A stretch of DNA of 64,000 nucleotides. It comes from Pseudomonas putida S13.1.2. Lineage in GTDB: Bacteria > Pseudomonadota > Gammaproteobacteria > Pseudomonadales > Pseudomonadaceae. The stretch's first letter is position 1. Every line of letters begins with the position of its first letter. Below, piece after piece: positions 9,280 to 18,090 of this stretch. Made by a program: the position numbers and the translations under genes. The stretch spans positions 4,154,001 to 4,218,000 of the forward strand of contig NZ_CP010979.1 in NCBI RefSeq assembly GCF_000498395.2, written 5' to 3'. Under the pieces are notes generated by a model. That model did no database searches and was not told the DNA's origin. It saw nothing but the letters and a program-made list of their open reading frames with translations.

Positions 9280-9468
9280 GGCCGGCTCGGTCTGGGTGGA
9301 GGACTACGGCGGTATGGATGCTTGCGAGACTAGCCGGTAATGCAGCGCATTTGAAGATGATGGGCGCAATTGCCCCGGAAAAGACTGCGACAAAAAGCAA
9401 CATGGCTGATGGACAGGGGGCTGGGGCGGGGGTTTGGGTGGGTATTCAGCAGATTTATTGCCTGTTCC

Positions 9469-9563
9469 GGCCTCTTCGCGGGCGCGCCCGCTCCCACAGG
9501 GATTTGCACTGCTTTCAAGGCCGGTGCTGTACCTGTGGGAGCGGGCGTGCCCGCGAAGAGGCC
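9469..9563. repeat. REP inverted pair
   Basis: Two REP units face each other; each carries CTCTTCGCGGGC and CCCGCTCCCACAGG in opposite orientation, separated by about 30 bases. With the terminator at 9572-9603 this fills most of the 355-base gap 9280-9634; I see nothing else of note in that gap. Confidence 0.85.
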
Positions 9564-9571
9564 GTACTGGT

Positions 9572-9603
9572 AAAAAGAACGCCCCGGGCAGGCCGGGGCG
9601 TTC
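9572..9603 (-). terminator. Rho-independent terminator after the DUF1329 gene
   Basis: An 11-bp perfect stem (GAACGCCCCGG with CCGGGGCGTTC, 5-base loop) is followed on the minus strand by five T. It ends the DUF1302-DUF1329 transcript 32 bases after the stop codon. Confidence 0.85.
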
Positions 9604-9634
9604 TGGGGATCACACGGAGTGGAGGGTTTTCAGA

Positions 9635-10998
9635 TCAACGAATACCCGACTGGCGCAACGCCGCAGGCTGGAAGTCCGCTTTGCTGGCACTGAAGCCGAA
9701 GTCGTAGGCACGCTTCTCTTCGTTTTTCATGCCCAGGGCCAGGTAACGACCCGACTGCAGGTCGTAGATGGTTTCCAGGGTGTACCAAGGCACCTCTTTG
9801 TTGTAATACGGCTGGGAATGGGCTTCGGACACGCGCCACAGCTGGCCACGGCCGTCGTACTGGTCGATCACTGCGGCCTGCCAGGTGTCTTCGTCGATGT
9901 AGAAGTCACGCTTGGCGTAGATGTGCCGCTGGCCCGGCTTCAGGGTTGCGACCACGTGCCAGACGCGGCGCAGCTCGTAACGGGAAAGGTCCTGGTTGAT
10001 GTGCCCGGCCTTGATGATGTCGGCGTACTTCAGCTTGGGGTCATCCAGCTTGAAGGCGTTGGAGGCGATGTAGAGCTCCTTCTTGCCTTCCAGCTTCCAG
10101 TCGTAGCGGTCTGGCGCACCGTTGAACATGTCCAGGTTGTCGGAGGTACGCAGGCCGTCGGCGGCGGTACCCGGGCCGTCGTACGACACTTGCGGCGCCT
10201 GGCGCACGCGACGCTGGCCGGCGTTGTAGATCCACGCCTTGCGCGGCTCCTTCACCTGGTCGAGGGTTTCGTGCACCAGCAGCACGGTCCCGGCCAGGCG
10301 CGCTGGCGCGGTCACTTCCTGCTTGAAGTAGAACAGGATGTTGCCTGGGTTGTTCGGGTCGTAATCCTTCATCCTGTCGCGGAAGACGAACTGGTCGGAG
10401 AAGTAAACCGGGCTGAAAGAGCCGTTCTGCTGTGGCGTGGCCTGGATCACCAGGCGGCTTACACTGCCCCCCGGTAACGGGTGATGTGGTTCCAGATCAC
10501 TTCCAGGCCGCTTTTCGGGATCGGGAACGGCACCGCCGTGTTGAAGTTGTTCAAACCGTTGCCGCCTTCCGTCAGCGTGGTCTGGGTGGCGTTTTTCTTG
10601 ATGGCGGCGAACACGTCCGCAGGTACCGTGGAGCCGCGATGGGTTTTGAATACCGGGATCTTGAAGGTGTCCGGGTAGCGCTTGAGCATGGCCAGCTGGC
10701 CCGGCGAAAGCTTGTCCTTGTACTGCTCGGCGTTTTGCGCAGTGATGGTGAACAGCGGCTTTTCACTGCCATACGGGTCAGCAAGGAAACCCTTGCCGTC
10801 GACGCTGCCCGCACTCTTCGACAGCGGCTCCCAAGGGCCGATGGAGCCATCGGCGTTGCCGGCCTTTTCCGCCCCCATCGGGGTCAGGGTACTGCCCAAC
10901 TTGGCCGCCTCGTCGGCGGATACCGCAGCCATGACGCTGGTCGCCAGCAGGGACAGGCCCAGTACACCGGCTTGCAGCAGACTTCTGGTCTTGTTCAT
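9635..10998 (-). pseudogene. DUF1329 envelope protein gene, frameshifted
   Basis: DUF1329 proteins are exported outer-membrane-associated proteins of about 450 residues that occur next to DUF1302 partners. Here the reading frame is broken. The first 179 residues (signal peptide to RYRGAV, stop TAA at 10461-10459) are in one frame, and the remaining 271 (from VIQATPQQNG to the stop at 9635) are in another. Adding one base to the run of six C at 10467-10472 (G on the coding strand) restores RYRGGSVSRLVIQ and gives a normal-length protein. It follows DUF1302 by 25 bases in one operon. Either a true inactivating change or a homopolymer sequencing error; the rest of both halves looks intact. Confidence 0.75.
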
Positions 10999-11023
10999 GT
11001 CGTGTCGTCCTGGATCTGTATGC

Positions 11024-12907
11024 TTAGAAGTTCACGCCGAAGCTGAGCGCGACGAAGTCACGGTCATCCACGGTGGTGTACTTGCCGTCGAAGAAGTTGG
11101 TGTACGACAGGCTCGCCGTGTAGGTGTTCTGGTACTCGGCGTCCAGGCCCAGGCTGACTGCCTTGCGGCCTTCCTCGAAGTTGCCGCCTGGGCCTGGCGA
11201 GTAGCCAGATACGTCATGGGACCAGGCCACGCTGGGCTTCAGGTTGACCCCGGCGAAGACGTCGTTGTAGTCCCAGATGGCGCGAGCGCGATAACCCCAC
11301 GAAGTGCTGGTGGTGAAACCATCGCTGTTGCAGTTGCGCGACAGGTTGGCGGTGGAGCTGCCCAGCCCGGAGCCATTGATGGTGGAGCCGTTGAGCGCAG
11401 TACACATGCCACCAGGCAGTTCGCCAGGGCCGTAGACCGGGTCGCGACCATAGCGTGCCTTGCTGGTGCTCTCCAGGCCGCCGACATGCGTAACACCGAC
11501 TTCGCCCACAACTGTGAGCCGGCTGGCGCCCATGACCTGGTCGAAGAAGTGGGTGAAGGTGGTCTGGAACTGGGTGATTTCCTTGCGCCGGTAGCCGTGC
11601 AGGTCCTGGCCCGGTGTGCCCTGGAGCACGGACGCATTACCAAACCCGGCCAGCGGCGTGACACCGGCGAACAGGATATCAGTAGAGTTCAGCTGCACCG
11701 GCGCATTAGGGCGATAGCTAAGCTCGCCGCTCCACGCAGTACCGGTAGGCAGCGTGGTGGCGAAGCTCAAACCGTACAGGCGGATATCCTCTGGATACTC
11801 GACAAAGTACTGGGAGTTGCCTGCAATGAGCAGCGGACGAAGCCCGGCAAGCGCTGTGGGCGTAAGGCTGTTGGCAAAAGCGAACGCAGCCGGGGAAGCG
11901 CCAGTCGCACTGAAGATCGGCGCACGGCTGTGGTAGTTCATGAAGTACGCGCCGAACTCGGTATCCAGCGGTTCGAACATATAGCGGAACGCAACACCGA
12001 ACTGGCCACTGTCGCGGGCGTCTCGATCGGCACCACGCCTTACCAGCACGCCTTCTTCGTTGTAGTTGACATTGTTGGCGGCCAGCACGCCCCTGGCAAT
12101 GGCAGGCAGTGCATTGAGGGTGCGGCTGCTGTTGAGCACACGCAGGTTGTCGGTGCAGCCGTCGGCAATGATGTCCGGCTGGGAGAAGAACGTACCGCAG
12201 TTATCAACAACCGTCTGGTCCCACTCGATCTGGTAGAAGGCCTCGGCCGACAGGTTGTCGGTCAGGCTTTGCGAGACATAGAACATGTTGACCGGGATCA
12301 GGCCTTCCTTGATCTCGGCCCCCGGGCGGCGGAACGCCGACACGTCGATGGGGTTGATCGAGTTGATGCCGCCGCCGATGAAGGTACTTTCACCCCAGCT
12401 CACCACCTGCTTGCCCAGGCGCACCGAGCCCGGCTGATCGCCGATGGAGTAGTTGTGGTAGACAAAGGCGTCGAGCAACTGGGCGCCGGACGACTTGGCG
12501 CCTTCCTTGCGGCCGGAGTCGCTGATGTCCTTGAACTCGCGGCCTTCGTCCTTCAGCTCGAAGTCGTACCAGTACTTGCCGCGCACGAACACGCCGGTGT
12601 CGCCGTACTTGAGCTCCAGGTCGTGGATGCCCTTGAAGATCTTGGAGAAAGTTTCGCCCTTCTTGAAGTTCAGGTGGCCATCGTCGGATGTCTGCGACAG
12701 GCCCTTGCCGCCGTTGTTCACCCCGATCAGGTTCTTGTTGGGGTTGGCCGTCGACCAGCTGGCGCCGATGGAGAGCGACGAGTCGAACTGCCCTTCGATT
12801 TCACCAATGTTGAAACTGACAGCGAAAGCAGGACTTGCGAGCGTGGAAGCAAGGCTGACGGCCAGGGGCAACTTGGCCCGGCGCCAGAACAGGTTTGCAG
12901 ATTTCAT
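11024..12907 (-). CDS. DUF1302 outer membrane protein
   Basis: Exported 627-residue protein. The start at 12907 is set by GGAG 8 bases upstream; the open frame runs 66 codons further without a better start. The signal peptide is MKSANLFWRRAKLPLAVSLA and on to ASPAFA, with cleavage near residue 29. The mature part has alternating beta-strand-like segments and ends in an aromatic-rich strand with terminal Phe (FVALSFGVNF), as in beta-barrel outer membrane proteins. DUF1302 and DUF1329 are a fixed pair in pseudomonads. As I recall, transposon fitness work in P. putida linked this pair to use of fatty esters such as Tween 20. An esterase or uptake role is therefore possible but unproven. Confidence 0.85.
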   Translation of the reverse strand: MKSANLFWRRAKLPLAVSLASTLASPAFAVSFNIGEIEGQFDSSLSIGASWSTANPNKNLIGVNNGGKGLSQTSDDGHLNFKKGETFSKIFKGIHDLELKYGDTGVFVRGKYWYDFELKDEGREFKDISDSGRKEGAKSSGAQLLDAFVYHNYSIGDQPGSVRLGKQVVSWGESTFIGGGINSINPIDVSAFRRPGAEIKEGLIPVNMFYVSQSLTDNLSAEAFYQIEWDQTVVDNCGTFFSQPDIIADGCTDNLRVLNSSRTLNALPAIARGVLAANNVNYNEEGVLVRRGADRDARDSGQFGVAFRYMFEPLDTEFGAYFMNYHSRAPIFSATGASPAAFAFANSLTPTALAGLRPLLIAGNSQYFVEYPEDIRLYGLSFATTLPTGTAWSGELSYRPNAPVQLNSTDILFAGVTPLAGFGNASVLQGTPGQDLHGYRRKEITQFQTTFTHFFDQVMGASRLTVVGEVGVTHVGGLESTSKARYGRDPVYGPGELPGGMCTALNGSTINGSGLGSSTANLSRNCNSDGFTTSTSWGYRARAIWDYNDVFAGVNLKPSVAWSHDVSGYSPGPGGNFEEGRKAVSLGLDAEYQNTYTASLSYTNFFDGKYTTVDDRDFVALSFGVNF

Positions 12908-13239
12908 CGACGCTACTCCATGTACTTTATTGTTATGGCAGTGAGTCCTTTCAAGAACGGCCCGAGCGACCGGTTTGCAGGTTTGCACCTGCGGCGATAC
13001 GGCTTGCGCGTATCGCCCTCCCCCATTCCTGAAAATCCCCTGGCCCCGACTATAGCCAGCAAGGCACAGGCGCTTGATCCCTCTAAAGTGTGATTTGCGC
13101 TCCATGCCGCCAACTCGCTGCAGTGTTGTCCCGGTTGCGGGCTGGCAGAGCTCAAGGATGGCGCATTTCTGCCATTTGGCAAGCCGTCGAGGCCTCTAGC
13201 GTGCGGGTCGCGTTCTGACGTTCGCGACCCGCACGGCGC
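12908..13239. other. Intergenic region upstream of DUF1302 with two strong hairpins
   Basis: This 332-base gap holds a 9-bp perfect hairpin GGCGATACG/CGTATCGCC (12993-13001 with 13009-13017), about 85 bases upstream of the DUF1302 start. It also holds a 13-bp perfect hairpin (13200-13212 with 13223-13235) just after the ligase stop. Neither has a T tract on the minus strand. The second may still limit read-through from the ligase; the first could be an operator or leader structure. A TATAGT box on the minus strand lies near 13047, without a clear -35. Confidence 0.4.
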
Positions 13240-14922
13240 TTACAGCGTGGAAAGGAACGCACTGTTGCTGGCCTGCCACTGGACGATGTCCTGGCGGATG
13301 CGTTTCTTGTCGAGCTTGCCGACACTGGTCTTGGGAATTTCAGTAACAACGGCGATCTGGCTAGGAATCGCCCACTTGTTGATGTGCCCTTGCTCGACAA
13401 ATGGCTTGAGATGCTCCTTGAGCGCCTTGGCATCGATGGCCTGGCCATCGCGCACCACCAGCAGGGCAAACGGGCGCTCGCCCCACTGCGGGTCGGCCAC
13501 CCCCACCACCGCCACTTCGCGCACGGCTGGGTGACGGCTGATCAGGTCTTCCAGGTCGAGCGAGGAAACCCACTCGCCGCCGGTCTTGATCACATCCTTG
13601 ATGCGGTCACGAATGTCGATGTAGCCCATGCCGTCGAGGGTGGCGACATCTCCGGTGTGCAACCAGCCCCCCTGCCACAGCTCCTCACTCTTTTCCGGCT
13701 CCTTGAAATAGCCCATGGTCAGCCACGGTGCACGCAGCACCAACTCGCCCTGGGTCTCGCCGTCTGCCGGCAGGAAGTTGCCGTCGCCATCGACAATGGC
13801 CGCCTCGACCAGCGGCACCGGCACGCCGGCCTTGATGCGGTAGGTGACGCGCTCATCCTCGCTGCCGGCCTGCAGCTCGTCGTTCAGGTGCGCGGCGGAG
13901 ATCAGCGGGCAGGTTTCGGACATGCCATACGCCGCGGTCAACTGGATGCCACGCGCCAGGGCAGCCTGGTACAGCGAACGGTTGAGCGAGCTGCCGCCAA
14001 TGATGATCTTCCAGCCGCCGAAGTCCTGCCCTTGCGAGGTCGGGCAGCTGAGCAGCATCTGCAGGATGGTCGGCACGCAATGGGAGAACGTGACCTTTTC
14101 CTCACGCCACAGCTTGACCAGCATGTCCGGCTCGTAGCGCCCCGGGTACACCTGCTTCATGCCAAGCATGGTGGCGGCGTAGGGAATGCCCCAGGCATGT
14201 ACATGGAACATCGGCGTGATGGGCATGTACACGTCGTTGCTGCCCAGCAGGCGCACGCTGTCGATGCTGCCGGTGACCGAAGCTTCGGCCAGGGTGTGCA
14301 GCACCAGTTGCCGGTGGGTGAAGTACACACCCTTGGGGTTGCCGGTGGTGCCGGTGGTGTAGAAGGTGGTGGCCACCGAGTTTTCATCGAAGTCCGGGAA
14401 ATCGTAGCGCGGGCTGGCGGCTGCCAGCAGCTGCTCGTACTCGCCCACCAGGTCCGGCAGCTCGGCGGTCTTGTCCGGACCATCGGTCAGCAACAAGGTC
14501 TTTTCAACGGTAGTCAGTTGCCCGGCAATGGCCTGGTAGAGGCCGACGAAATCGCTGTTGACCAGCACCACGCGGTCTTCGGCGTGGTTCATGGTGTAGA
14601 GGATCTGCTCGGGCGACAGGCGCACGTTGATGGTATGCACGACGGCGCCAATCATCGGGATGGCGAACATGCACTCCAGGTAGCGGTGGCTGTCCCAATC
14701 CATTACCGCCACAGTATCGCCGGCCTTTACCCCGGCCTCGGTCAGCACATTGGCCAGGCGCGCGATGCGCTCGTTGAGCTGAGGGTACGTCAGGCGCAAC
14801 TGGTCGCGGTAGACGATTTCGCGGGTCTTTTCATAGCGGCTGCCGGACATCAAAAGGCGTTTGATCAGCAGCGGGTAGTCGTAGGCGCCCTCGGCGGGCT
14901 TGATGATGCGGGTCTGCAGCAT
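13240..14922 (-). CDS. Fatty-acyl-CoA ligase (AMP-binding, medium/long chain type)
   Basis: Activates a fatty acid to its CoA thioester through an acyl-adenylate. It has 560 residues, starting at ATG 14922 with AGGGA just upstream. Adenylate-forming motifs are complete: TTFYTTGTTGNPKGV, the A4-type AAYGMSETCP, GWLHTGD, and the C-terminal catalytic Lys region PKTSVGKLDKK. It lies upstream of DUF1302/DUF1329 and the MalT-type regulator on the same strand, which suggests that the cluster takes up or releases a fatty acid and this enzyme activates it. The corresponding KT2440 gene is, from memory, PP_0763. Chain-length preference is not readable here. Confidence 0.9.
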   Translation of the reverse strand: MLQTRIIKPAEGAYDYPLLIKRLLMSGSRYEKTREIVYRDQLRLTYPQLNERIARLANVLTEAGVKAGDTVAVMDWDSHRYLECMFAIPMIGAVVHTINVRLSPEQILYTMNHAEDRVVLVNSDFVGLYQAIAGQLTTVEKTLLLTDGPDKTAELPDLVGEYEQLLAAASPRYDFPDFDENSVATTFYTTGTTGNPKGVYFTHRQLVLHTLAEASVTGSIDSVRLLGSNDVYMPITPMFHVHAWGIPYAATMLGMKQVYPGRYEPDMLVKLWREEKVTFSHCVPTILQMLLSCPTSQGQDFGGWKIIIGGSSLNRSLYQAALARGIQLTAAYGMSETCPLISAAHLNDELQAGSEDERVTYRIKAGVPVPLVEAAIVDGDGNFLPADGETQGELVLRAPWLTMGYFKEPEKSEELWQGGWLHTGDVATLDGMGYIDIRDRIKDVIKTGGEWVSSLDLEDLISRHPAVREVAVVGVADPQWGERPFALLVVRDGQAIDAKALKEHLKPFVEQGHINKWAIPSQIAVVTEIPKTSVGKLDKKRIRQDIVQWQASNSAFLSTL

Positions 14923-15084
14923 GGGTATCCCTTTTCTGAAAAAGCGGGCCGGACAAGTCTGGGAACTACTGTAGTTCGCGAATGTGACGGCTAAATCAGC
15001 CGAAGGAATGATTTGGCTGCGCGGGGTATGAGTGGCATTGTCCGGGGGATGGATCATCCCTGCCCTGCCAACGGAGCCTTACTG

Positions 15085-16050
15085 ATGCCCAGCCCGCGTC
15101 GCGCCGTGTTTCTCGATCACCAATCCCTGGACCTTGGTGACCTCGACCTTTCCCCGCTACGAAGCCAGTTCGATGAGTTCGAGCTGTTCGATGCAACCCG
15201 CCCTGACCAGGTAAGCCAGCGCCTGCAGGGCGCCGTGGCAGTGGTCAGCAACAAGGTCATGCTCGACGCCGCGACCCTGGCCGCCAACCCACAGCTCAAG
15301 CTGATTCTGGTGGCCGCCACCGGCACCAACAATGTCGACCTGACAGCAGCGCGAGCCCAAGGCATCACGGTTTGCAACTGCCAGGGCTATGGCACGCCGT
15401 CCGTCGCGCAGCACACGCTCGCCCTGCTGCTGGCGCTGGCCACGCGTCTGTGCGACTACAACCAGGCAGTAGCCGATGGCCAGTGGGCCAAGGCCAGCCA
15501 GTTCTGTCTGCTGGACTTCCCCATCGTCGAGCTGGAAGGCAAAACCCTCGGCCTGCTCGGCCACGGCGAACTGGGCGGCGCGGTGGCGCGGCTGGCCGAA
15601 GCCTTCGGCATGCGCGTACTGAGCGGGCAGATTCCCGGCCGCCCGGAACGCGCCGACCGCCTGCCGCTGGACGAACTGCTGCCACAAATCGATGCCCTGA
15701 CCCTGCACTGCCCGCTGAACGAGCACACGCGGCACATGCTCGGTGCCCGCGAACTGGCCTTGCTCAGGCCAGGCGCACTGCTGGTCAACACCGCCCGTGG
15801 CGGCCTAATCGACGAGCAGGCCCTGGCCGATGCCCTGCACCGTGGTCACCTGGGCGGCGCGGCTACTGACGTGCTGAGCGTGGAGCCGCCAGTAAACGGC
15901 AACCCGTTGCTCGAACCCGGTATCCCGCGGCTGATCATCACCCCGCACAGCGCATGGGGGGCAGTGGAGTCGCGCCAACGCATCGTCGGCCAGCTCAGCG
16001 AGAATGCCCAGGCCTTCTTCGCCGGTCAGCCACGCCGCGTGGTCAGCTGA
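15085..16050 (+). CDS. hprA: D-2-hydroxyacid dehydrogenase, glycerate dehydrogenase/hydroxypyruvate reductase
   Basis: NAD(P)H-dependent reduction of hydroxypyruvate to D-glycerate, or a closely related 2-ketoacid; 321 residues. The Rossmann motif GLLGHGELGG, the catalytic Arg in NTARGGLID, the catalytic acid region LSVEPP and the catalytic His in TPHSAWG are all in the expected order. ATG 15085 is preferred because GGAG lies 8 bases before it. rsmC follows 52 bases downstream with its own ribosome site. The name hprA follows the usual annotation of this P. putida locus; substrate specificity inside this family is hard to tell by sequence. Confidence 0.85.
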   Translation: MPSPRRAVFLDHQSLDLGDLDLSPLRSQFDEFELFDATRPDQVSQRLQGAVAVVSNKVMLDAATLAANPQLKLILVAATGTNNVDLTAARAQGITVCNCQGYGTPSVAQHTLALLLALATRLCDYNQAVADGQWAKASQFCLLDFPIVELEGKTLGLLGHGELGGAVARLAEAFGMRVLSGQIPGRPERADRLPLDELLPQIDALTLHCPLNEHTRHMLGARELALLRPGALLVNTARGGLIDEQALADALHRGHLGGAATDVLSVEPPVNGNPLLEPGIPRLIITPHSAWGAVESRQRIVGQLSENAQAFFAGQPRRVVS

Positions 16051-16102
16051 GCGGGGCGCGCACCTCTGCTACACTGCGCCACTTTTTCAGGAGGCGTCGT
16101 CC

Positions 16103-17101
16103 ATGGACCCGCGCAGTGAAGTATTGCTCCGCCAGGCAGAGCTGTTCCAGGGGCCGCTGCTGATCGCCGGCGCCCCCGCCGATGGCCTGCTTGGCCAATT
16201 GCCGCAGGCCCAGGCCTGGACGTGGCATGCGGGCGATCACGCCATGCTCGACAGCCGCTTCCCCGGCCGCAGCCACTATGGTGTCGAGCCGCCTGAGGTG
16301 GCCTTCGACAGCGCCGTGCTGTTCCTGCCCAAGTCCCGCGAGCTGGCTGCCTACCTGCTCAATGCCCTGGCGTCGCGCCTGGCCGGCCGTGAGCTGTACC
16401 TGGTCGGCGAAAAGCGCGGCGGCATCGAAGGCGCGGCCAAACAGCTGCAAGCCTTTGGCAAACCGCGCAAGCTGGACAGCGCCCGGCACTGCCAGCTGTG
16501 GCAAGTGACCATCGAGCAGGCGCCCGAGGCCAAGCCGCTGGAAAGCCTGGCCGAACGCTTCGAACTGGCCCTGGAAGACGGCCCGTTGCAAGTGGTCAGC
16601 CTGCCTGGCGTATTCAGCCACGGGCGCCTCGACCGCGGTACCGCCCTGCTGCTCAAGCACCTCGACGGCCTGCCGAGCGGGCATGTGCTGGACTTCGGCT
16701 GTGGCGCCGGGGTATTGGGCGCAACGGTCAAGCGCCGCTATCCACAAAACCGGGTAACCCTGCTGGACGTGGATGCCTTCGCCGTGGCGGCCAGCCGGCT
16801 GACGCTGGCGGCCAATGGCCTGGAAGGCGACGTGATCAGTGGTGATGGTATCGACGCGGCGCCCACCGAACTGAGCCTGATCCTGAGCAACCCGCCGTTC
16901 CACACCGGGGTGCACACCAACTACCAGGCTTCGGAAAACCTGCTGAAAAAATCGGCCGTTCATCTGCGAAAAGGCGGTGAAATGCGCCTTGTTGCCAACA
17001 GCTTCCTGCGCTATCAGCCGCTGATCGAAGGGGCGCTGGGCAACTGCACGGTGCGCGACGACGCTGACGGTTTCCGTATCTATCAGGCAACACATGGATA
17101 A
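16103..17101 (+). CDS. rsmC: 16S rRNA (guanine-1207 N2) methyltransferase RsmC
   Basis: Methylates G1207 of 16S rRNA in the 30S subunit using S-adenosylmethionine. It has 332 residues with the duplicated RsmC/RlmG layout: a degenerate N-terminal methyltransferase-like half, then a C-terminal catalytic half with the SAM motif VLDFGCGAGVLG and the substrate motif LSNPPFHTG. The start ATG 16103 follows CAGGAGG by 9 bases. The stop is only about 10 bases before the promoter-like boxes that precede the riboswitch of the next gene. Confidence 0.93.
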   Translation: MDPRSEVLLRQAELFQGPLLIAGAPADGLLGQLPQAQAWTWHAGDHAMLDSRFPGRSHYGVEPPEVAFDSAVLFLPKSRELAAYLLNALASRLAGRELYLVGEKRGGIEGAAKQLQAFGKPRKLDSARHCQLWQVTIEQAPEAKPLESLAERFELALEDGPLQVVSLPGVFSHGRLDRGTALLLKHLDGLPSGHVLDFGCGAGVLGATVKRRYPQNRVTLLDVDAFAVAASRLTLAANGLEGDVISGDGIDAAPTELSLILSNPPFHTGVHTNYQASENLLKKSAVHLRKGGEMRLVANSFLRYQPLIEGALGNCTVRDDADGFRIYQATHG

Positions 17102-17110
17102 AAACAGCGC

Positions 17111-17139
17111 TTGCCGAAAGCGTTTAGCCTAGGCAGAAT
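17111..17139 (+). promoter_or_regulatory. Putative sigma-70 promoter of the riboswitch transcript
   Basis: TTGCCG at 17111-17116 and CAGAAT at 17134-17139 are separated by 17 bases. This places the transcript start near 17146, immediately before the conserved 5' part of the riboswitch. Confidence 0.45.
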
Positions 17140-17145
17140 CCGCAC

Positions 17146-17345
17146 CGTCCTAGGGGAGTAGTCTCCCGCGAGCACTCAGCTCGCCCGGTACGCGTCAACA
17201 TACTTGGTCAACAGACCATGGCGCGTGCGACCCACCATGCCAGCCTGCATGGAGAGATCCGCAAAGACGGATCCAGGGTTTGACAAGACCTATGACACGC
17301 ACACCTTACCCGGGGCGGGGAGGCTGTACGTGTCATAGCCGTGTC
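17146..17345 (+). ncRNA. yybP-ykoY family manganese riboswitch
   Basis: The leader carries the two conserved blocks of this class: GGGGAGTAG at 17153-17161 near the 5' end and CGGGGCGGGGAGGCTGT at 17311-17327 near the 3' end. A 10-bp perfect stem encloses the second block (CTATGACACG at 17290-17299 with CGTGTCATAG at 17329-17338), and an inner GATCCG...CGGATC hairpin lies near 17256-17272. yybP-ykoY RNAs bind Mn2+ and control manganese efflux genes. It sits directly upstream of a GDT1/TMEM165-type gene, a classic target, so metal binding should raise expression of the exporter. Confidence 0.88.
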
Positions 17346-17368
17346 GACCCGCCCCCGTAGGAATCCTG

Positions 17369-17953
17369 ATGCTGGAATCTCTGCTGGTCCCCACCGCCAT
17401 CGTTGCCCTCGCCGAAATCGGCGACAAGACGCAACTGCTCGCGCTCATTCTCGCTGCCCGCTTCCGCAAGCCGTGGCCGATCATTGCCGGCATCATCGCC
17501 GCCACCTTGGCCAACCATGCCGCAGCCGGCGCCGTGGGTGCCTGGTTTGGCAGCTTCTTCAGCGACTCGGCATTGCACTGGATCCTGGCCGCGAGCTTCA
17601 CCGCCACTGCGCTGTGGACCCTGGTACCCGACAAGATGGATGACGACGAGAACCCGGCGCGCCGCTTCGGGCCGTTCCTGACTACGCTGATCGCGTTCTT
17701 CCTGGCCGAAATCGGTGACAAGACCCAAGTCGCCACCGTCATGCTGGCGGCGCAGTATCCGCACCTGATCATGGTGATCATCGGTACCACCCTGGGCATG
17801 CTGATCGCCAACGTGCCGGTGGTTCTGGCAGGTAACTTCGCGGCAGACAAACTGCCATTGACCCTGATCCGTCGCCTGGCGGCCACGGCGTTCTTCGTGC
17901 TGGCCATCGTGGCGGTCTATACGGCGATGAAAGCCAGTGGTTGGGTTGGCTAA
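17369..17953 (+). CDS. GDT1/TMEM165 (UPF0016) family manganese exporter
   Basis: Inner membrane cation transporter of 194 residues with about six transmembrane helices. The two family signatures are both present in internally duplicated halves: ALAEIGDKTQLLAL near residue 14 and FLAEIGDKTQVATV near residue 112 (E-x-G-D-K-T). Bacterial members export Mn2+, and the yybP-ykoY riboswitch in the 5' leader fits that substrate. The start is ATG 17369, with TAGGA 6 bases upstream. It is monocistronic by position and is followed by a REP pair. Confidence 0.9.
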   Translation: MLESLLVPTAIVALAEIGDKTQLLALILAARFRKPWPIIAGIIAATLANHAAAGAVGAWFGSFFSDSALHWILAASFTATALWTLVPDKMDDDENPARRFGPFLTTLIAFFLAEIGDKTQVATVMLAAQYPHLIMVIIGTTLGMLIANVPVVLAGNFAADKLPLTLIRRLAATAFFVLAIVAVYTAMKASGWVG

Positions 17954-17960
17954 CTGCAGA

Positions 17961-18083
17961 AGGGGCCGCTCTGCGCCCCAATCGCCGGCAAGCCAGCTCC
18001 CACCCCGACCGCACCGGCTTCAAGCCATGTGCGGTACATGTGGGCGCTGGCTTGCCGGCGATTGGGCTGCAAAGCAGCCCCCT
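17961..18083. repeat. REP inverted pair
   Basis: Two facing units with CGCCGGCAAGCCAGCTCCCA and its complement, plus outer GGGGC-type hairpins. This is the second REP subtype of the window (GCCGGCAAGCCAGC rather than CTCTTCGCGGGC). It separates convergent genes. Confidence 0.8.
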
Positions 18084-18090
18084 TGCGGTC

